Origin: JAVZLH01 sp038883475
GTDB lineage: Archaea > Thermoproteota > Bathyarchaeia > Bathyarchaeales > Bathycorpusculaceae
NCBI GenBank assembly: GCA_038883475.1
Contig: JAVZMA010000005.1
Coordinates: 15,717 to 79,716 of the forward strand
DNA length: 64,000 nucleotides
Reading direction: 5' to 3'
Numbering within the stretch: position 1 is the first letter of the stretch; each line of letters starts with the position of its first letter. The notes below the pieces were generated by a model. That model worked only from the letters and a program-made list of their open reading frames with translations. It made no database searches and was not told the DNA's origin. Below are positions 33,159 through 42,043 of the stretch, one piece after another. The translations under genes and the position numbers were made by a program.

Positions 33159-36100
33159 TTAGGCGATTGCTATATAGACCCTATTTTCGTCGAGTTGGTA
33201 CTCGCGCCATTCAGCCTTGACCTCTTCTCGTTTTTCATGTAATTGGACACTTTTGGCACGGACAAGCTCAGCCATATTTTTCAAGTAAGGCTTTACAAGT
33301 CTAATGCTTTCTTCGCTTAGCTCAGCTATGTAAACGGCATTTAAAATGTCCGTAGGCATGTACCCTAACTCCTTTCTTAATGCTTGGACGCGGCGGGCTA
33401 TGTCCCGCATCAACCCTTCGCCTATCAAGCTTTCATCACGTTCAATGTTTAAGAACACTTGGAGCGGTTCTTCAGAAGCGGAAACCCAACCATTCTGCGA
33501 AGTATATTCTGGAGCTTTTTCCGCATACTCCACGTTTTTGACGTTTGCTAACTCAACCATGAACTCTTCAAACTTTTTTAGGGCATTGCAGACTTTTTCT
33601 GAACCAACAACAACCGTTTTGTTTAGGGGCCATCTTCTCTTTATTTTGGCTGACTGTCTCGCAGAATAAACTAGCGAAACGCATTTGAAAAGCAGTTGGA
33701 ACTCCTCTTCTAGGGTTTTGTTCCGCATTTTCTCTTCGGGTTTCGGCCAGTTTTCAAAGTTTACTGATTCTGGCAGTGTTGGGTCAAGTTTTCTGTAGAT
33801 TTTCTGGTATAATGCTTCGCTTAGGTAAGGCGTTACTGGGTTGAAGAGGAGAGTAACTGTTTTCAAGGTATGCCATAGCGTTGCGTATATTGCTAATCTC
33901 CTGTTCAGGGTTTGAGGGTCGTCTGTCCAAAGTTCCTTTCTAATCATTGGCACGTAAACTCTGCTCACAGAATCTATCACAAAATCTTCTAAGGCGGAAA
34001 GCGCAAAGTTAAACTCGCATCTTTCAAGTCTAGCCGTGCACTCGCTTATTGCTGCTTGAAGCTTTGAAAGCAGCCAAAGGTCTGGGCTTTTTAGCTGTTT
34101 TTCTTTTAATGCCCATTCAAGCGTGTGTTTTTGCGGGTTGAAGTTGTCATATTCCGCATTTTGCAAGAAGAACCTGTTTAGGTGGTATAGTGTTGACAGC
34201 ACTTGATGGGGGCGGCGGTTCATTTCCTTAAGGTCGAAGTTCATGAAGTCTACTGGCGAGCATTTCCAGAGCATGTAAAACCTGCACACGTCAGCAGAGT
34301 GCTCTTCAAGTAGCCTATTAACTTCTATAATGTTGCCTAGGCTTTTGCTCATTTTTCTGCCTTTAGCATCTTGCGTTAACCCTTGAAAGAGGAAAGCCTT
34401 GTAGGGAGCTTCAGCCCTTCCAGTCAATATGACGTGTTCAAGCAGAAGCGAGTTAGCCCATCCTCTGGTTTGGTCTATCCCCTCTGTTAAGAAGTCTGTG
34501 GGCACATATTTCGCAAATTCTTCATCTGTGAACCGCGCGTAAGGCGAGGCCCCGCTGTTGTGCCAAGTGTCCAAAACATAGTTTTCTCTACGCATTATAC
34601 CTCCGCATTTTTGGCATTTGAAGGTTACGCGGTCAATCCAAGGCTTATGAAGTTCAAAGTTTTCTGGAGGCTTCTCCAAGGCGTTTTCTAAAAGTTCTTT
34701 TTTGCTTGCCACAAGCGTTTTTTCTCCGCAGTTTTCGCATCTCCAGATTGGCAAGGGTGTGCCCCAGACTCTTTCACGGGATATGCACCATGGTTTTCCC
34801 TCTTTTAGGAAGGAGAGAAAACGGTTTTTGGGGCTTTCAAAGAAGTATTCAACTTTTTCCGCAGCTTCAACGATTTTGGCGTTTACCTTGTCTGTTCTAA
34901 GGAAGTATTCTTTTCTTGCAAGCCAAACAAGCTTGTGGTGAGAACGCCAACATGTTGGATATTCATGCTTTACTGTTTTTGCTTCAACAAATAATCCTCT
35001 TTTACGCAGTTCCTCAATAACCATTTTGTCAGCGTCTCTTGCAAATATCCCGCCAAAAACCCCCGCTTCGCTTGTGAATTTAACTTCATCGTCAAAAGGA
35101 GCGAAAACCGGGACTCCGCGCTCTTGCGCAGCATAAAAGTCTTCCTCACCGTTTCCAGGCGATAAGTGCACGACGCCAGTGGCCGTGTTTACATCAACAA
35201 AGTCTTCGCATACTACTGTGTGAACTAGTGGGTGTTTGTCAAGCTCTGCTTGTTTTGGAATTATGTCTTTGAATGGGTAGTCGTATTTTGTTCCTTCTAA
35301 GCTTTTGCCAACAACAGTCTCTACTATTTCATAGTTTTTTACGCCTAATTCCTGCATGACTGGTTCGACGCGTGGCTTCACCATTATCCACTTTTCGTTT
35401 CCAACCTTAACTTTTGCATATTCGGCTTCGGGGTGTACAGCAAGCATCATGTCTGTTATTACTGTGAAGGGCATTGTTGTCCAAACCAAAAAATACTCGT
35501 TTTGGCTGTTTGCCACTTTGAATTTGAAGTAGAGAGAAGGGTCTTCCACTTCCTTGTAAGAGTCTTCGTAGCCCACTTCGGCGCTGCTTAGGCTTGTTTG
35601 GCATCCTGGGCAGTAGGCAACAACATAATAGCCTTCCTCTAAAAGTCCCTGTTCCCAAGCGCGCTTCAAATATTGCCATTCTCGCTCGATGTATTCGTCC
35701 TTATATGTCCAGTAAGCCTTTTCTTGGTCTATGAAGACGCCGAGTTTTCTGTCAGCTTCAACCCACTCTTTATGATATTTCATAATAGCCCGCTTACACT
35801 CTTCTATAAAACGTTCTTCACCAACTTTCTCCAAAAGCTCCCGCTTGTTTCTAACTCCTAAAAGCTTCTCAACTTCCAACTCAACCGGCAAGCCTTGACA
35901 GTCCCATCCAGCCCAGAAAGGGACAAGAAAACCTTGCATCGTTTTCCATCTATAACGCAAATCCTTTATCACGCGTCCTCTGGCATGACCCACATGCGGT
36001 ATGCCATTCAGCGTGGGTGGTCCTTCAACATAACCAGCTAGGCCTATATGATTTTTCTCGCGAAATTCTGTCAGCTTCTTTTGTATTTGGTTTTTCTCCC

Positions 36101-36188
36101 AGAACTCGCGGATTTCCTTTTCAAGTTCAAGCGGGCGATAATCTGGCTTAAGCGTTAAGTCAAAATTAGTTTTGAATTTGGCGGTCAC
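33159..36188 (-). CDS. ileS: Isoleucyl-tRNA synthetase
   Basis: 1009 residues, GTG start. Class I synthetase with the HIGH-type motif PPTLNGIPHVGHARG (His65-His68), the CP1 editing domain (VHLSPGNGEEDFY), a mid-protein zinc pair (CENCGEKT...CQKCGG), and KMSKS in GRKMSKSLGN near residue 610. The anticodon-binding and C-terminal region is of archaeal/eukaryotic type. Length is normal and no frameshift is seen. Single gene between the zinc-ribbon protein and the beta-helix protein. Confidence 0.97.
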   Translation of the reverse strand: MTAKFKTNFDLTLKPDYRPLELEKEIREFWEKNQIQKKLTEFREKNHIGLAGYVEGPPTLNGIPHVGHARGRVIKDLRYRWKTMQGFLVPFWAGWDCQGLPVELEVEKLLGVRNKRELLEKVGEERFIEECKRAIMKYHKEWVEADRKLGVFIDQEKAYWTYKDEYIEREWQYLKRAWEQGLLEEGYYVVAYCPGCQTSLSSAEVGYEDSYKEVEDPSLYFKFKVANSQNEYFLVWTTMPFTVITDMMLAVHPEAEYAKVKVGNEKWIMVKPRVEPVMQELGVKNYEIVETVVGKSLEGTKYDYPFKDIIPKQAELDKHPLVHTVVCEDFVDVNTATGVVHLSPGNGEEDFYAAQERGVPVFAPFDDEVKFTSEAGVFGGIFARDADKMVIEELRKRGLFVEAKTVKHEYPTCWRSHHKLVWLARKEYFLRTDKVNAKIVEAAEKVEYFFESPKNRFLSFLKEGKPWCISRERVWGTPLPIWRCENCGEKTLVASKKELLENALEKPPENFELHKPWIDRVTFKCQKCGGIMRRENYVLDTWHNSGASPYARFTDEEFAKYVPTDFLTEGIDQTRGWANSLLLEHVILTGRAEAPYKAFLFQGLTQDAKGRKMSKSLGNIIEVNRLLEEHSADVCRFYMLWKCSPVDFMNFDLKEMNRRPHQVLSTLYHLNRFFLQNAEYDNFNPQKHTLEWALKEKQLKSPDLWLLSKLQAAISECTARLERCEFNFALSALEDFVIDSVSRVYVPMIRKELWTDDPQTLNRRLAIYATLWHTLKTVTLLFNPVTPYLSEALYQKIYRKLDPTLPESVNFENWPKPEEKMRNKTLEEEFQLLFKCVSLVYSARQSAKIKRRWPLNKTVVVGSEKVCNALKKFEEFMVELANVKNVEYAEKAPEYTSQNGWVSASEEPLQVFLNIERDESLIGEGLMRDIARRVQALRKELGYMPTDILNAVYIAELSEESIRLVKPYLKNMAELVRAKSVQLHEKREEVKAEWREYQLDENRVYIAIA

Positions 36189-36273
36189 CTTTCATCACAT
36201 TGCACCCGCAAATACACCAAAATACCCCATGCAACATATAACCTTTTTGAATTGTGTAGGGGGATGGAATTAT

Positions 36274-38220
36274 TTAGAAAAAGAGGGTTTTTGTTTGTTT
36301 TGTCTTTTTGGTTAGGGCTGTGGTAGCTGTTAAGGTGAGCATTAAAATTAAAAGTGCTGGAATGTGTGGAAATTCGGGTATTATGGTGACTTCGTGTTCT
36401 GAATGTGAATATGTGAAGTATATGTATGTGCTTTCTGCGTCTGTCCAGTTTCTAAACTCTACTGCCAATCCATTAACAAGCACTTTGTAGTTGCCAAGCC
36501 ATAACGTGTTAACGATGGTGTTTGGAATGATGACTCTGCAGATGCCCGAACCCGTTTCGCCAGTAACATTGAAGCTTATCACTTTTTCTGCTATGTTTAT
36601 TTTGAAGTTTGAAACTGTTGAGTTGCTTATTACTTCAACATAGCGGCTTTCCGCGTCCCAAATTCCAGCGTTAAAGGTGTTTATTGGCGCCATAAGCGGA
36701 TAACCATCCGTATTATTCATGTTAATTACATGCGCAGTATCGCCTATTCCATCGCTTCCAGTTTCGTTCTGGAAAGAACCACAGTTAGAATCAACACCCG
36801 TATAGTTGCTCCAGTAATTGCCGCCTGACGGATAACCATTATCCCATGTGCTGTTCACGTCGGTGAGAACATGTTGCGTGTTGTCTATAAAGTTGTTGTG
36901 GAAAATCTTGTTGTTGTAGCAGTCGTAGGTGAGGGTTAGTCCTATGTTGTTTAGGGTGATGTTGTTGTTTGAGACTTTGTTGTTGGAAGAGTAATAGTAT
37001 ATGATTAAGCCATCGTTTGTGTTTGACGAAATAGTGTTTCCGAAAATGGTGTTGTTGTTTGATTGGGTGAATCGGATTCCTCGAGAGTTATTTGAGACGT
37101 TGTTGCCAACAACCAAATTATTATTGGAACTGCTTCGAATGTAGATGCCAAAAGAAGAGCTGTTTAATACTGCATTGGAAAGGATTTTGCTATTGTTCGT
37201 ATAGTTTTCAAGGGTTATTCCCTCGGCGTTTTTGAAAAGCGTGTTATTAACAACCGTATTATGCATAGAACCGTAAAGGTAGATTCCATAGGAATTAGCG
37301 GAAACATTGTTATTCATGATGGTTTGGTTTTGGGAATTAGAGCAATAAATGCCATAGAGATTTGAAACAATCGAATTATTGGCAATAACGTAATTGCGGG
37401 GCACGCCATCATAGTAGCCAGCAACAAGAACTCCATAGGTGTGCTCTTTAATGGTGTTGTCGCCGATGGCGACATTTTCTGAACTGTATGCTCCAGAAGA
37501 TGAGGCACCATATACTCCATATACACCGTTGTTTAAGACTGTATTATTTATAGTCGTAATGTTTTTTGATCCACGAATGTAAATGCCCCAGCCATACCAT
37601 GTTGACGACGACGGCTCGTATTGTTCGTTGTCATAAATCTTATTGCAGTCTATGCGTGTGCCGTTGGACTGACCGAGGTCAATTCCACATAAATTGTTTG
37701 ACAAAGTATTGTTGTAGATAATGGTTTCATTTGAATTATAAACTGCAATTCCATATCCCTCCCAAATAATTTCAAAGTCCGGCTCCATAATATAGAAGAT
37801 TTTGTTATATGAGGCATTATTTTCAGTAATCGTAATCTTGGTTGAAGAACGCACGTGTATGCCTATGTAAAATTTTTCAACTACGGTGTTTTTGATGGTG
37901 ACATTATTTCTACTGGTTATGTTTATTCCGAAGCGTCCATACTCTTCTGGTCCAGATATTTTGTAATTGTTACCGTCAAATATGATGTTATTCCTTTCTA
38001 TGATAATGGTTTTGTTGGTAATGTCCGCTGTTAAAGAGTAAGTCATGTTTTCAGCATCTTTTGAGATTGGCGCATCCGGCGGGTCAATACTTCCGTCCGC
38101 TTTGATATAGATGTAGCCGAAACCGTCGGTTGCTTTGGCTTGCCGAACATTTGTTGGTAACGTTAAAATCACAGTCAAAAACGCTATAAGCACCATTGTT
38201 AAAGCAGTTTTTACCTTCAT
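36274..38220 (-). CDS. Secreted right-handed beta-helix surface protein with PEF-type C-terminal anchor
   Basis: 648 residues. A signal peptide (ALTMVLIAFLTVILTLPTNV) is followed by many 20-25-residue beta-helix turns rich in Asn (for example NNSIVSNLYGIYCSNSQNQTI), as in NosD/CASH-domain proteins. After residue 530 a beta-sandwich-like segment precedes a C-terminal IIPEFPHIPALLILMLTLTATTALTKKTKQ: a PEF motif, one hydrophobic helix and a basic tail, the layout of archaeosortase substrates. It is probably exported and anchored to the cell surface. Ligand unknown; carbohydrate or surface-layer role is likely. Confidence 0.82.
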   Translation of the reverse strand: MKVKTALTMVLIAFLTVILTLPTNVRQAKATDGFGYIYIKADGSIDPPDAPISKDAENMTYSLTADITNKTIIIERNNIIFDGNNYKISGPEEYGRFGINITSRNNVTIKNTVVEKFYIGIHVRSSTKITITENNASYNKIFYIMEPDFEIIWEGYGIAVYNSNETIIYNNTLSNNLCGIDLGQSNGTRIDCNKIYDNEQYEPSSSTWYGWGIYIRGSKNITTINNTVLNNGVYGVYGASSSGAYSSENVAIGDNTIKEHTYGVLVAGYYDGVPRNYVIANNSIVSNLYGIYCSNSQNQTIMNNNVSANSYGIYLYGSMHNTVVNNTLFKNAEGITLENYTNNSKILSNAVLNSSSFGIYIRSSSNNNLVVGNNVSNNSRGIRFTQSNNNTIFGNTISSNTNDGLIIYYYSSNNKVSNNNITLNNIGLTLTYDCYNNKIFHNNFIDNTQHVLTDVNSTWDNGYPSGGNYWSNYTGVDSNCGSFQNETGSDGIGDTAHVINMNNTDGYPLMAPINTFNAGIWDAESRYVEVISNSTVSNFKINIAEKVISFNVTGETGSGICRVIIPNTIVNTLWLGNYKVLVNGLAVEFRNWTDAESTYIYFTYSHSEHEVTIIPEFPHIPALLILMLTLTATTALTKKTKQTKTLFF

Positions 38221-38320
38221 GTTGCATCGCTACATTATCATAGGCAACAGTTCTTAAGATTTATGGAAGATTCTCAAGCCCCTAAGGCTCTTAGTCTCAA
38301 AAGATTTTAGTTTTGAGTTG

Positions 38321-39067
38321 TCACAAGTATTTATTAAACCATTCGAGGCTTAGATTAATCACCTTGTCCAAATGCTCAGCACGAGAAAAAATGTGATCAG
38401 CTCCATCTATGATTTCAAGTCTTTTGGGTTCTGGAGCAGCTTCATAAATTTTCAATGCATGTTCCACCGGGACAATTTCATCCATGCTTCCATGGATTAT
38501 TAATATTGGAGGCGCCTTCTTCACGGCTTCCAACAAATCATACTTTCCTAAATCTTTGAAGAAATTCTCCTTAAGCCTTCTACCCGACGGGAGCTCATAA
38601 TATGCTCCTAGTTCCCGAGAGAATTTAGCCTCGCCCAAAACTGGAATCCTATATGGAGTAGCCATAACAACCATAGCTTTAACTCTCTCATCTTGCGCTG
38701 CCAAAGCCACCATTCCACCAAAACTTGAGCCGATGACACCAAGCCTATTAACGTCCACCTCACCATTATTCCATAGAAATTTTATAGCAGCCCTGTAATC
38801 CTCAATCCTACTCGTTAGGCATGTATCCTCAAACAACCCCTCGCTTTTTTCCGGCCCATTCCCGCACCCTCTAAAATTAAACCTTAAACAAGCGTAACCC
38901 TCCCTGCAAAGCCTAGAAGCCATGATGGGCCATTTACCACTATCCTTATCGCTTTCAAGGCCATGCAAGGCAATAATGCAAGGCGCCCCTTTATAGGGTG
39001 AATGAAGATTTCCAAAAATCCGCTTACCATTACAATGGAAAGTTACCGATTCCATTTTTGCGCTCAA
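38321..39067 (-). CDS. Alpha/beta hydrolase
   Basis: 248 residues. Substrate-pocket start IIALHGLESDKDSG, nucleophile elbow GSSFGG (Ser), the acid in HGSMDEIVP and the catalytic His in DGADHIFSRAEH; all three triad residues can be placed. It belongs to the family of serine aminopeptidase/esterase-like soluble hydrolases. Starts ATG; the first 30 residues are beta strands typical for this family (VTFHCNGKRIFGNL). Substrate not known; it stands alone. Confidence 0.88.
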   Translation of the reverse strand: MSAKMESVTFHCNGKRIFGNLHSPYKGAPCIIALHGLESDKDSGKWPIMASRLCREGYACLRFNFRGCGNGPEKSEGLFEDTCLTSRIEDYRAAIKFLWNNGEVDVNRLGVIGSSFGGMVALAAQDERVKAMVVMATPYRIPVLGEAKFSRELGAYYELPSGRRLKENFFKDLGKYDLLEAVKKAPPILIIHGSMDEIVPVEHALKIYEAAPEPKRLEIIDGADHIFSRAEHLDKVINLSLEWFNKYL

Positions 39068-39168
39068 ATTTTTAACCCCCCATCATCTCCATATGGAGTT
39101 TCTAGCGTCAATATGTTGTGGTTAAGGCTGCAGCAGCTATTAAAGCAAATCCTGCAAGGAATCAACAG

Positions 39169-39732
39169 TTACCTTGCATTATTCGGGATGGATGGCATGT
39201 GTTTTTTGATGATTTCGTAAATTGAGTAACCGCCAAAGATTGTTATGATGCCTTGAAGTATGTTGAAAACCACTATCAGCAAAACCACTATAGCTAGCAC
39301 TCCTTGGACTTTCATCACTCCAAAAGAAATAAGTAACAGATTGATGGGTATCATCACCAAAACTCTCATAATAAGCCCCATAGAAAACATAATGACTAAT
39401 CTAAGTTTTTTGGTGGTCTTAAGACCTATAGCCATCCCCACTATGGTTGAAAACTCAGCGATGGCTTTCATTGACGCTCCTACAATGTCTCCGCTGCGCG
39501 CCAATATGGCGATTAGAGCGATTATGGATGTGAAAAAACCTGGGATTAAACCGAAAAGCAGCATGGCTAAGGCTATGGGTATGCCTGTGAAGTCGAATTT
39601 TAAGACGGGCATTAATGGGAAGGGTATTTTTAGGTTTGAGTATTTTAATGTGTAATCGAAAACAACTACGAGAGCGGCTAAAATTGTTGTACCCGCTAAT
39701 GTTGTTGTATTGAGTTTTATATGAAGCCCCAC
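39169..39732 (-). CDS. ECF-transporter substrate-binding (S) component, RibU-like
   Basis: 187 residues with about six hydrophobic helices, GTG start. The LKFDFTGIPIALAMLLFGLIPGFFTSIIALI block is that of ECF S-components, and the FDFTGIP signature resembles the riboflavin-type RibU. It binds a vitamin and hands it to a shared energizing module encoded elsewhere. A perfect palindrome (39786-39802) lies in its promoter region, downstream of an ArsR-type regulator gene. The ligand is uncertain. Confidence 0.78.
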   Translation of the reverse strand: MGLHIKLNTTTLAGTTILAALVVVFDYTLKYSNLKIPFPLMPVLKFDFTGIPIALAMLLFGLIPGFFTSIIALIAILARSGDIVGASMKAIAEFSTIVGMAIGLKTTKKLRLVIMFSMGLIMRVLVMIPINLLLISFGVMKVQGVLAIVVLLIVVFNILQGIITIFGGYSIYEIIKKHMPSIPNNAR

Positions 39733-39785
39733 CTGTAACTGTTAAAGTGTAGAGTGTTATAAAATTATATTTAAATTTTGCTAAC

Positions 39786-39802
39786 TTAATTTAGTAAATT
39801 AA
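39786..39802. promoter_or_regulatory. Perfect 8-1-8 palindrome upstream of ECF gene
   Basis: TTAATTTA-G-TAAATTAA lies between the ArsR-type gene and the ECF gene, 54 bases upstream of the ECF start and next to an AT-rich TATA-like stretch. It could be an operator of the adjacent ArsR-type protein, but AT-rich palindromes also arise by chance. Confidence 0.4.
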
Positions 39803-39812
39803 TCAAATTATT

Positions 39813-40109
39813 CTATGATTTTCGCAACATCATCTTTGCTAACTCAATTATCTGTTTTATAACCTCCGCATCTTTAGAGTAGAGCACGCGAGACCGTCCT
39901 ACTTCATAGATTCCAATGAGACCGCTTTTCTCAAGAATTTTTACGTGGCGGTAAACCGCAGCGTAATCCATCTTCAAGATTTTCGCAACAGCCTTAATGT
40001 GGAGAGGCCTTTCAGTTTCGTTCACCAACATCAATATTTTGAAGCGCACAGGGTTGCCAACAGCCTCAAACACTAGTGCAATCTTACTTATTTCTTCTTG
40101 CTCAAACAT
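39813..40109 (-). CDS. ArsR-like winged-helix transcriptional regulator
   Basis: 98 residues. Winged helix: EAVGNPVRFKILMLVN, HIKAVAKILKMDYAAVYRHVKILEKSGLIG and the wing YEVGRSRVLYSKD. There are no Cys residues for metal sensing. Located immediately upstream of the ECF S-component gene on the same strand, with a palindromic site between them; regulation of that gene or itself is likely. The stretch to pyrK (82 bases) has no other gene. Confidence 0.88.
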   Translation of the reverse strand: MFEQEEISKIALVFEAVGNPVRFKILMLVNETERPLHIKAVAKILKMDYAAVYRHVKILEKSGLIGIYEVGRSRVLYSKDAEVIKQIIELAKMMLRKS

Positions 40110-40191
40110 TTTCCACCAAATATTATGTTATGCAAGGATTTAATTTATGACATTTTCGCAAAGCATTTCAGATGGGGTGGTCGTCGCCTCC

Positions 40192-41022
40192 TTACTCCAG
40201 CAGCACTAGTTTTCCGTTGAAGTCTCTTTTTGAAACTCCAAACTCGCCTTTAACTTCTCTAAGCTGAATTGACGTGAAAACTGGGCCGTCTCTGCAAACG
40301 CGATATTTGCCCAAAACACAACTTCCGCATAAACCTATAGCGCAGCGCATCAAACGTTCCAAACTTGCCTCTAAAGGTATTTCATGTTCTTCGGCTAAAT
40401 CAAAAACTTCCCGCATCATTTTTTCCGGTCCACAAGTGTAAATCATATCAAAGTTTTCCTTAGCCAAAAGAGATTTTAGTGGTGTTGTTGCTAAGCCTTT
40501 GACGCCATAACTGCCATCTTTAGTTGTTGCAATAAGGTTTTCTTTTCCACATATTTTTTCAATTCTTTCTCTAAACAGTAACTCATTCTTTGTTTCAGCA
40601 CCCATGACAAAGAATATTTTTGCCTTTTCATCAGCCAACTTTTTAGTTAGAAGCCAAAGCGGAGCTAAGCCTGTTCCTCCACCAACAATTAAAGCTTTTC
40701 CATTTTCTAAAGTGAAGCTGTTTCCAAAGGGCCCGCGAACGCCTATGATTTCGCCCTCTTTCATTCTGTGAAGCATTGTGGTTGCCTCTCCAACTCTTTT
40801 GACAGCCACGGAAACTTCGCCATTCTCGTTTGCATCCATTATGCTTAGTGGTATTTCGTCAACTTTTGGAATCCAAAGCATGAGAAACTGTCCTGGCTTG
40901 GCTTTGGCGCACGCCTTGTCTTTGAAGGTGAAGGTTTTCACTGTTAGGCTTTCAGTTTCCACGCGTAGAATCCTTGTGGTTCTTAATTTGTTAGCTGCGA
41001 TGCGATAAGCCGACAATTTCAT
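40192..41022 (-). CDS. pyrK: Dihydroorotate dehydrogenase electron-transfer subunit
   Basis: 276 residues. FAD/NAD-binding ferredoxin-reductase fold: ETESLTVKTFTFKD start, RVGEATTMLHRMKEGEIIGVRGPFGNSF, GGGTGLAPLWLL, and the 2Fe-2S ligands MRCAIGLCGSCVLGKYRVCRDGPVF near the C-terminus. It passes electrons from dihydroorotate oxidation to NAD. It overlaps pyrD by 32 bases. A normal PyrK is slightly shorter; the extra 20 residues are at the C-terminus. Confidence 0.94.
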   Translation of the reverse strand: MKLSAYRIAANKLRTTRILRVETESLTVKTFTFKDKACAKAKPGQFLMLWIPKVDEIPLSIMDANENGEVSVAVKRVGEATTMLHRMKEGEIIGVRGPFGNSFTLENGKALIVGGGTGLAPLWLLTKKLADEKAKIFFVMGAETKNELLFRERIEKICGKENLIATTKDGSYGVKGLATTPLKSLLAKENFDMIYTCGPEKMMREVFDLAEEHEIPLEASLERLMRCAIGLCGSCVLGKYRVCRDGPVFTSIQLREVKGEFGVSKRDFNGKLVLLE

Positions 41023-41911
41023 TCACGCTCTTGAAACCCTTCCGTTTAAGGTAAGCGTCTATTCCGCGGGCTACAGCCTTAAAAACGCTTAATCCTTTTG
41101 TGGCCACGGCTGTTCCAATTTGCACTGCTGATGCGCCTGCCAACATAAATTCTACAGCGTCACGCCAGTTTGCTATTCCGCCGCATCCAACAATTGGCAC
41201 TTTTACTTTCTCGTAAATCTCGTATACGCATCTTATGGCTATGGGCTTTATGGCTGGTCCTGACAACCCGCCGATTTTGTTGCTTAGGATGGGTATTGCT
41301 GTTTCCGTGTCTATTGCCATGGCTTTAACCGTGTTTATGGCTGTTAAAGCATCGGCGCCAGCTTCCACAGCTGCTTCCGCCATTTTCACTATGTCAGTTA
41401 CATTCGGGGATAACTTAACGAAAACAGGCTTATGAACGACCGATTTAACGTTTTTAACAACTTCTTTCACAATTTCCGGGTTTTGCCCGATTTCGGAGCC
41501 TGTTTCTTTAACATGGGGACATGAAATGTTAAGTTCAACAGCGTCAGCACCAGCAGCCGCAGCCTTCCAAGCTACTGTTGCATACTCTTCTTTTGAGTAA
41601 CCATACACGCTAACAATTAAGGGAACTCCTAAAACCTTCTTTGCCTCGTCAATTTCCTTGACGAATTCATCTATTCCCGGGTTTGGAAGCCCCATGGCGT
41701 TAATTAACCCGCATTTTGTTTGGACTATTGTTGGGTTTGCGTATCCGGTTCGCGGCTTTAAGCCAACAGACTTTGTTACGACGGCTGCGGCTCCGCTTTT
41801 GGCTATTTCCGCTATTGTTTCAGCAGAATAGCCGAGAACGCCCGAAGCCAACATGGTTGGATTGGCAAGCCTCAAACCCGCCACGCTGACACTTAAGCGA
41901 TTATCTTCCAA
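40991..41911 (-). CDS. pyrD: Dihydroorotate dehydrogenase (class 1B catalytic subunit)
   Basis: 306 residues. FMN TIM barrel that oxidises dihydroorotate to orotate in pyrimidine synthesis. Signatures: PTMLASGVLGYSAETIAEIAKSG, ELNISCPHVKETG with the catalytic Cys (NISCP), KLSPNVTDIVKMAEAAVEAGADAL and GCGGIANWRDAVEFMLAGASAVQIGTA. Forms a heterotetramer with PyrK, encoded just downstream with a 32-base overlap. Confidence 0.95.
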   Translation of the reverse strand: MEDNRLSVSVAGLRLANPTMLASGVLGYSAETIAEIAKSGAAAVVTKSVGLKPRTGYANPTIVQTKCGLINAMGLPNPGIDEFVKEIDEAKKVLGVPLIVSVYGYSKEEYATVAWKAAAAGADAVELNISCPHVKETGSEIGQNPEIVKEVVKNVKSVVHKPVFVKLSPNVTDIVKMAEAAVEAGADALTAINTVKAMAIDTETAIPILSNKIGGLSGPAIKPIAIRCVYEIYEKVKVPIVGCGGIANWRDAVEFMLAGASAVQIGTAVATKGLSVFKAVARGIDAYLKRKGFKSVNEIVGLSHRS

Positions 41912-41999
41912 AGATTTTTCACCTTAAACAGTTTTCAATAATGGTTGTCTGTTTAAGAAGATAAGCCTTAGTTCCTTCCTTTGATGGTGACTGCGGCAA

Positions 42000-42015
42000 C
42001 TATATATTATGAATA
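42000..42015 (+). promoter_or_regulatory. TATA box of nop5-fibrillarin operon
   Basis: CTATATATTATGAATA lies 29-44 bases upstream of the nop5 ATG. Divergent from pyrD, so the 132-base gap holds both promoters. Confidence 0.45.
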
Positions 42016-42043
42016 GGAATAGTATTGGTTTGAGGCGCATTAA

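Noticed and set aside
41912..42043. Possible C/D box guide RNA near TGATGG upstream of nop5
   Set aside because: C-like box present, but no properly spaced D box (CTGA) or internal boxes were found.
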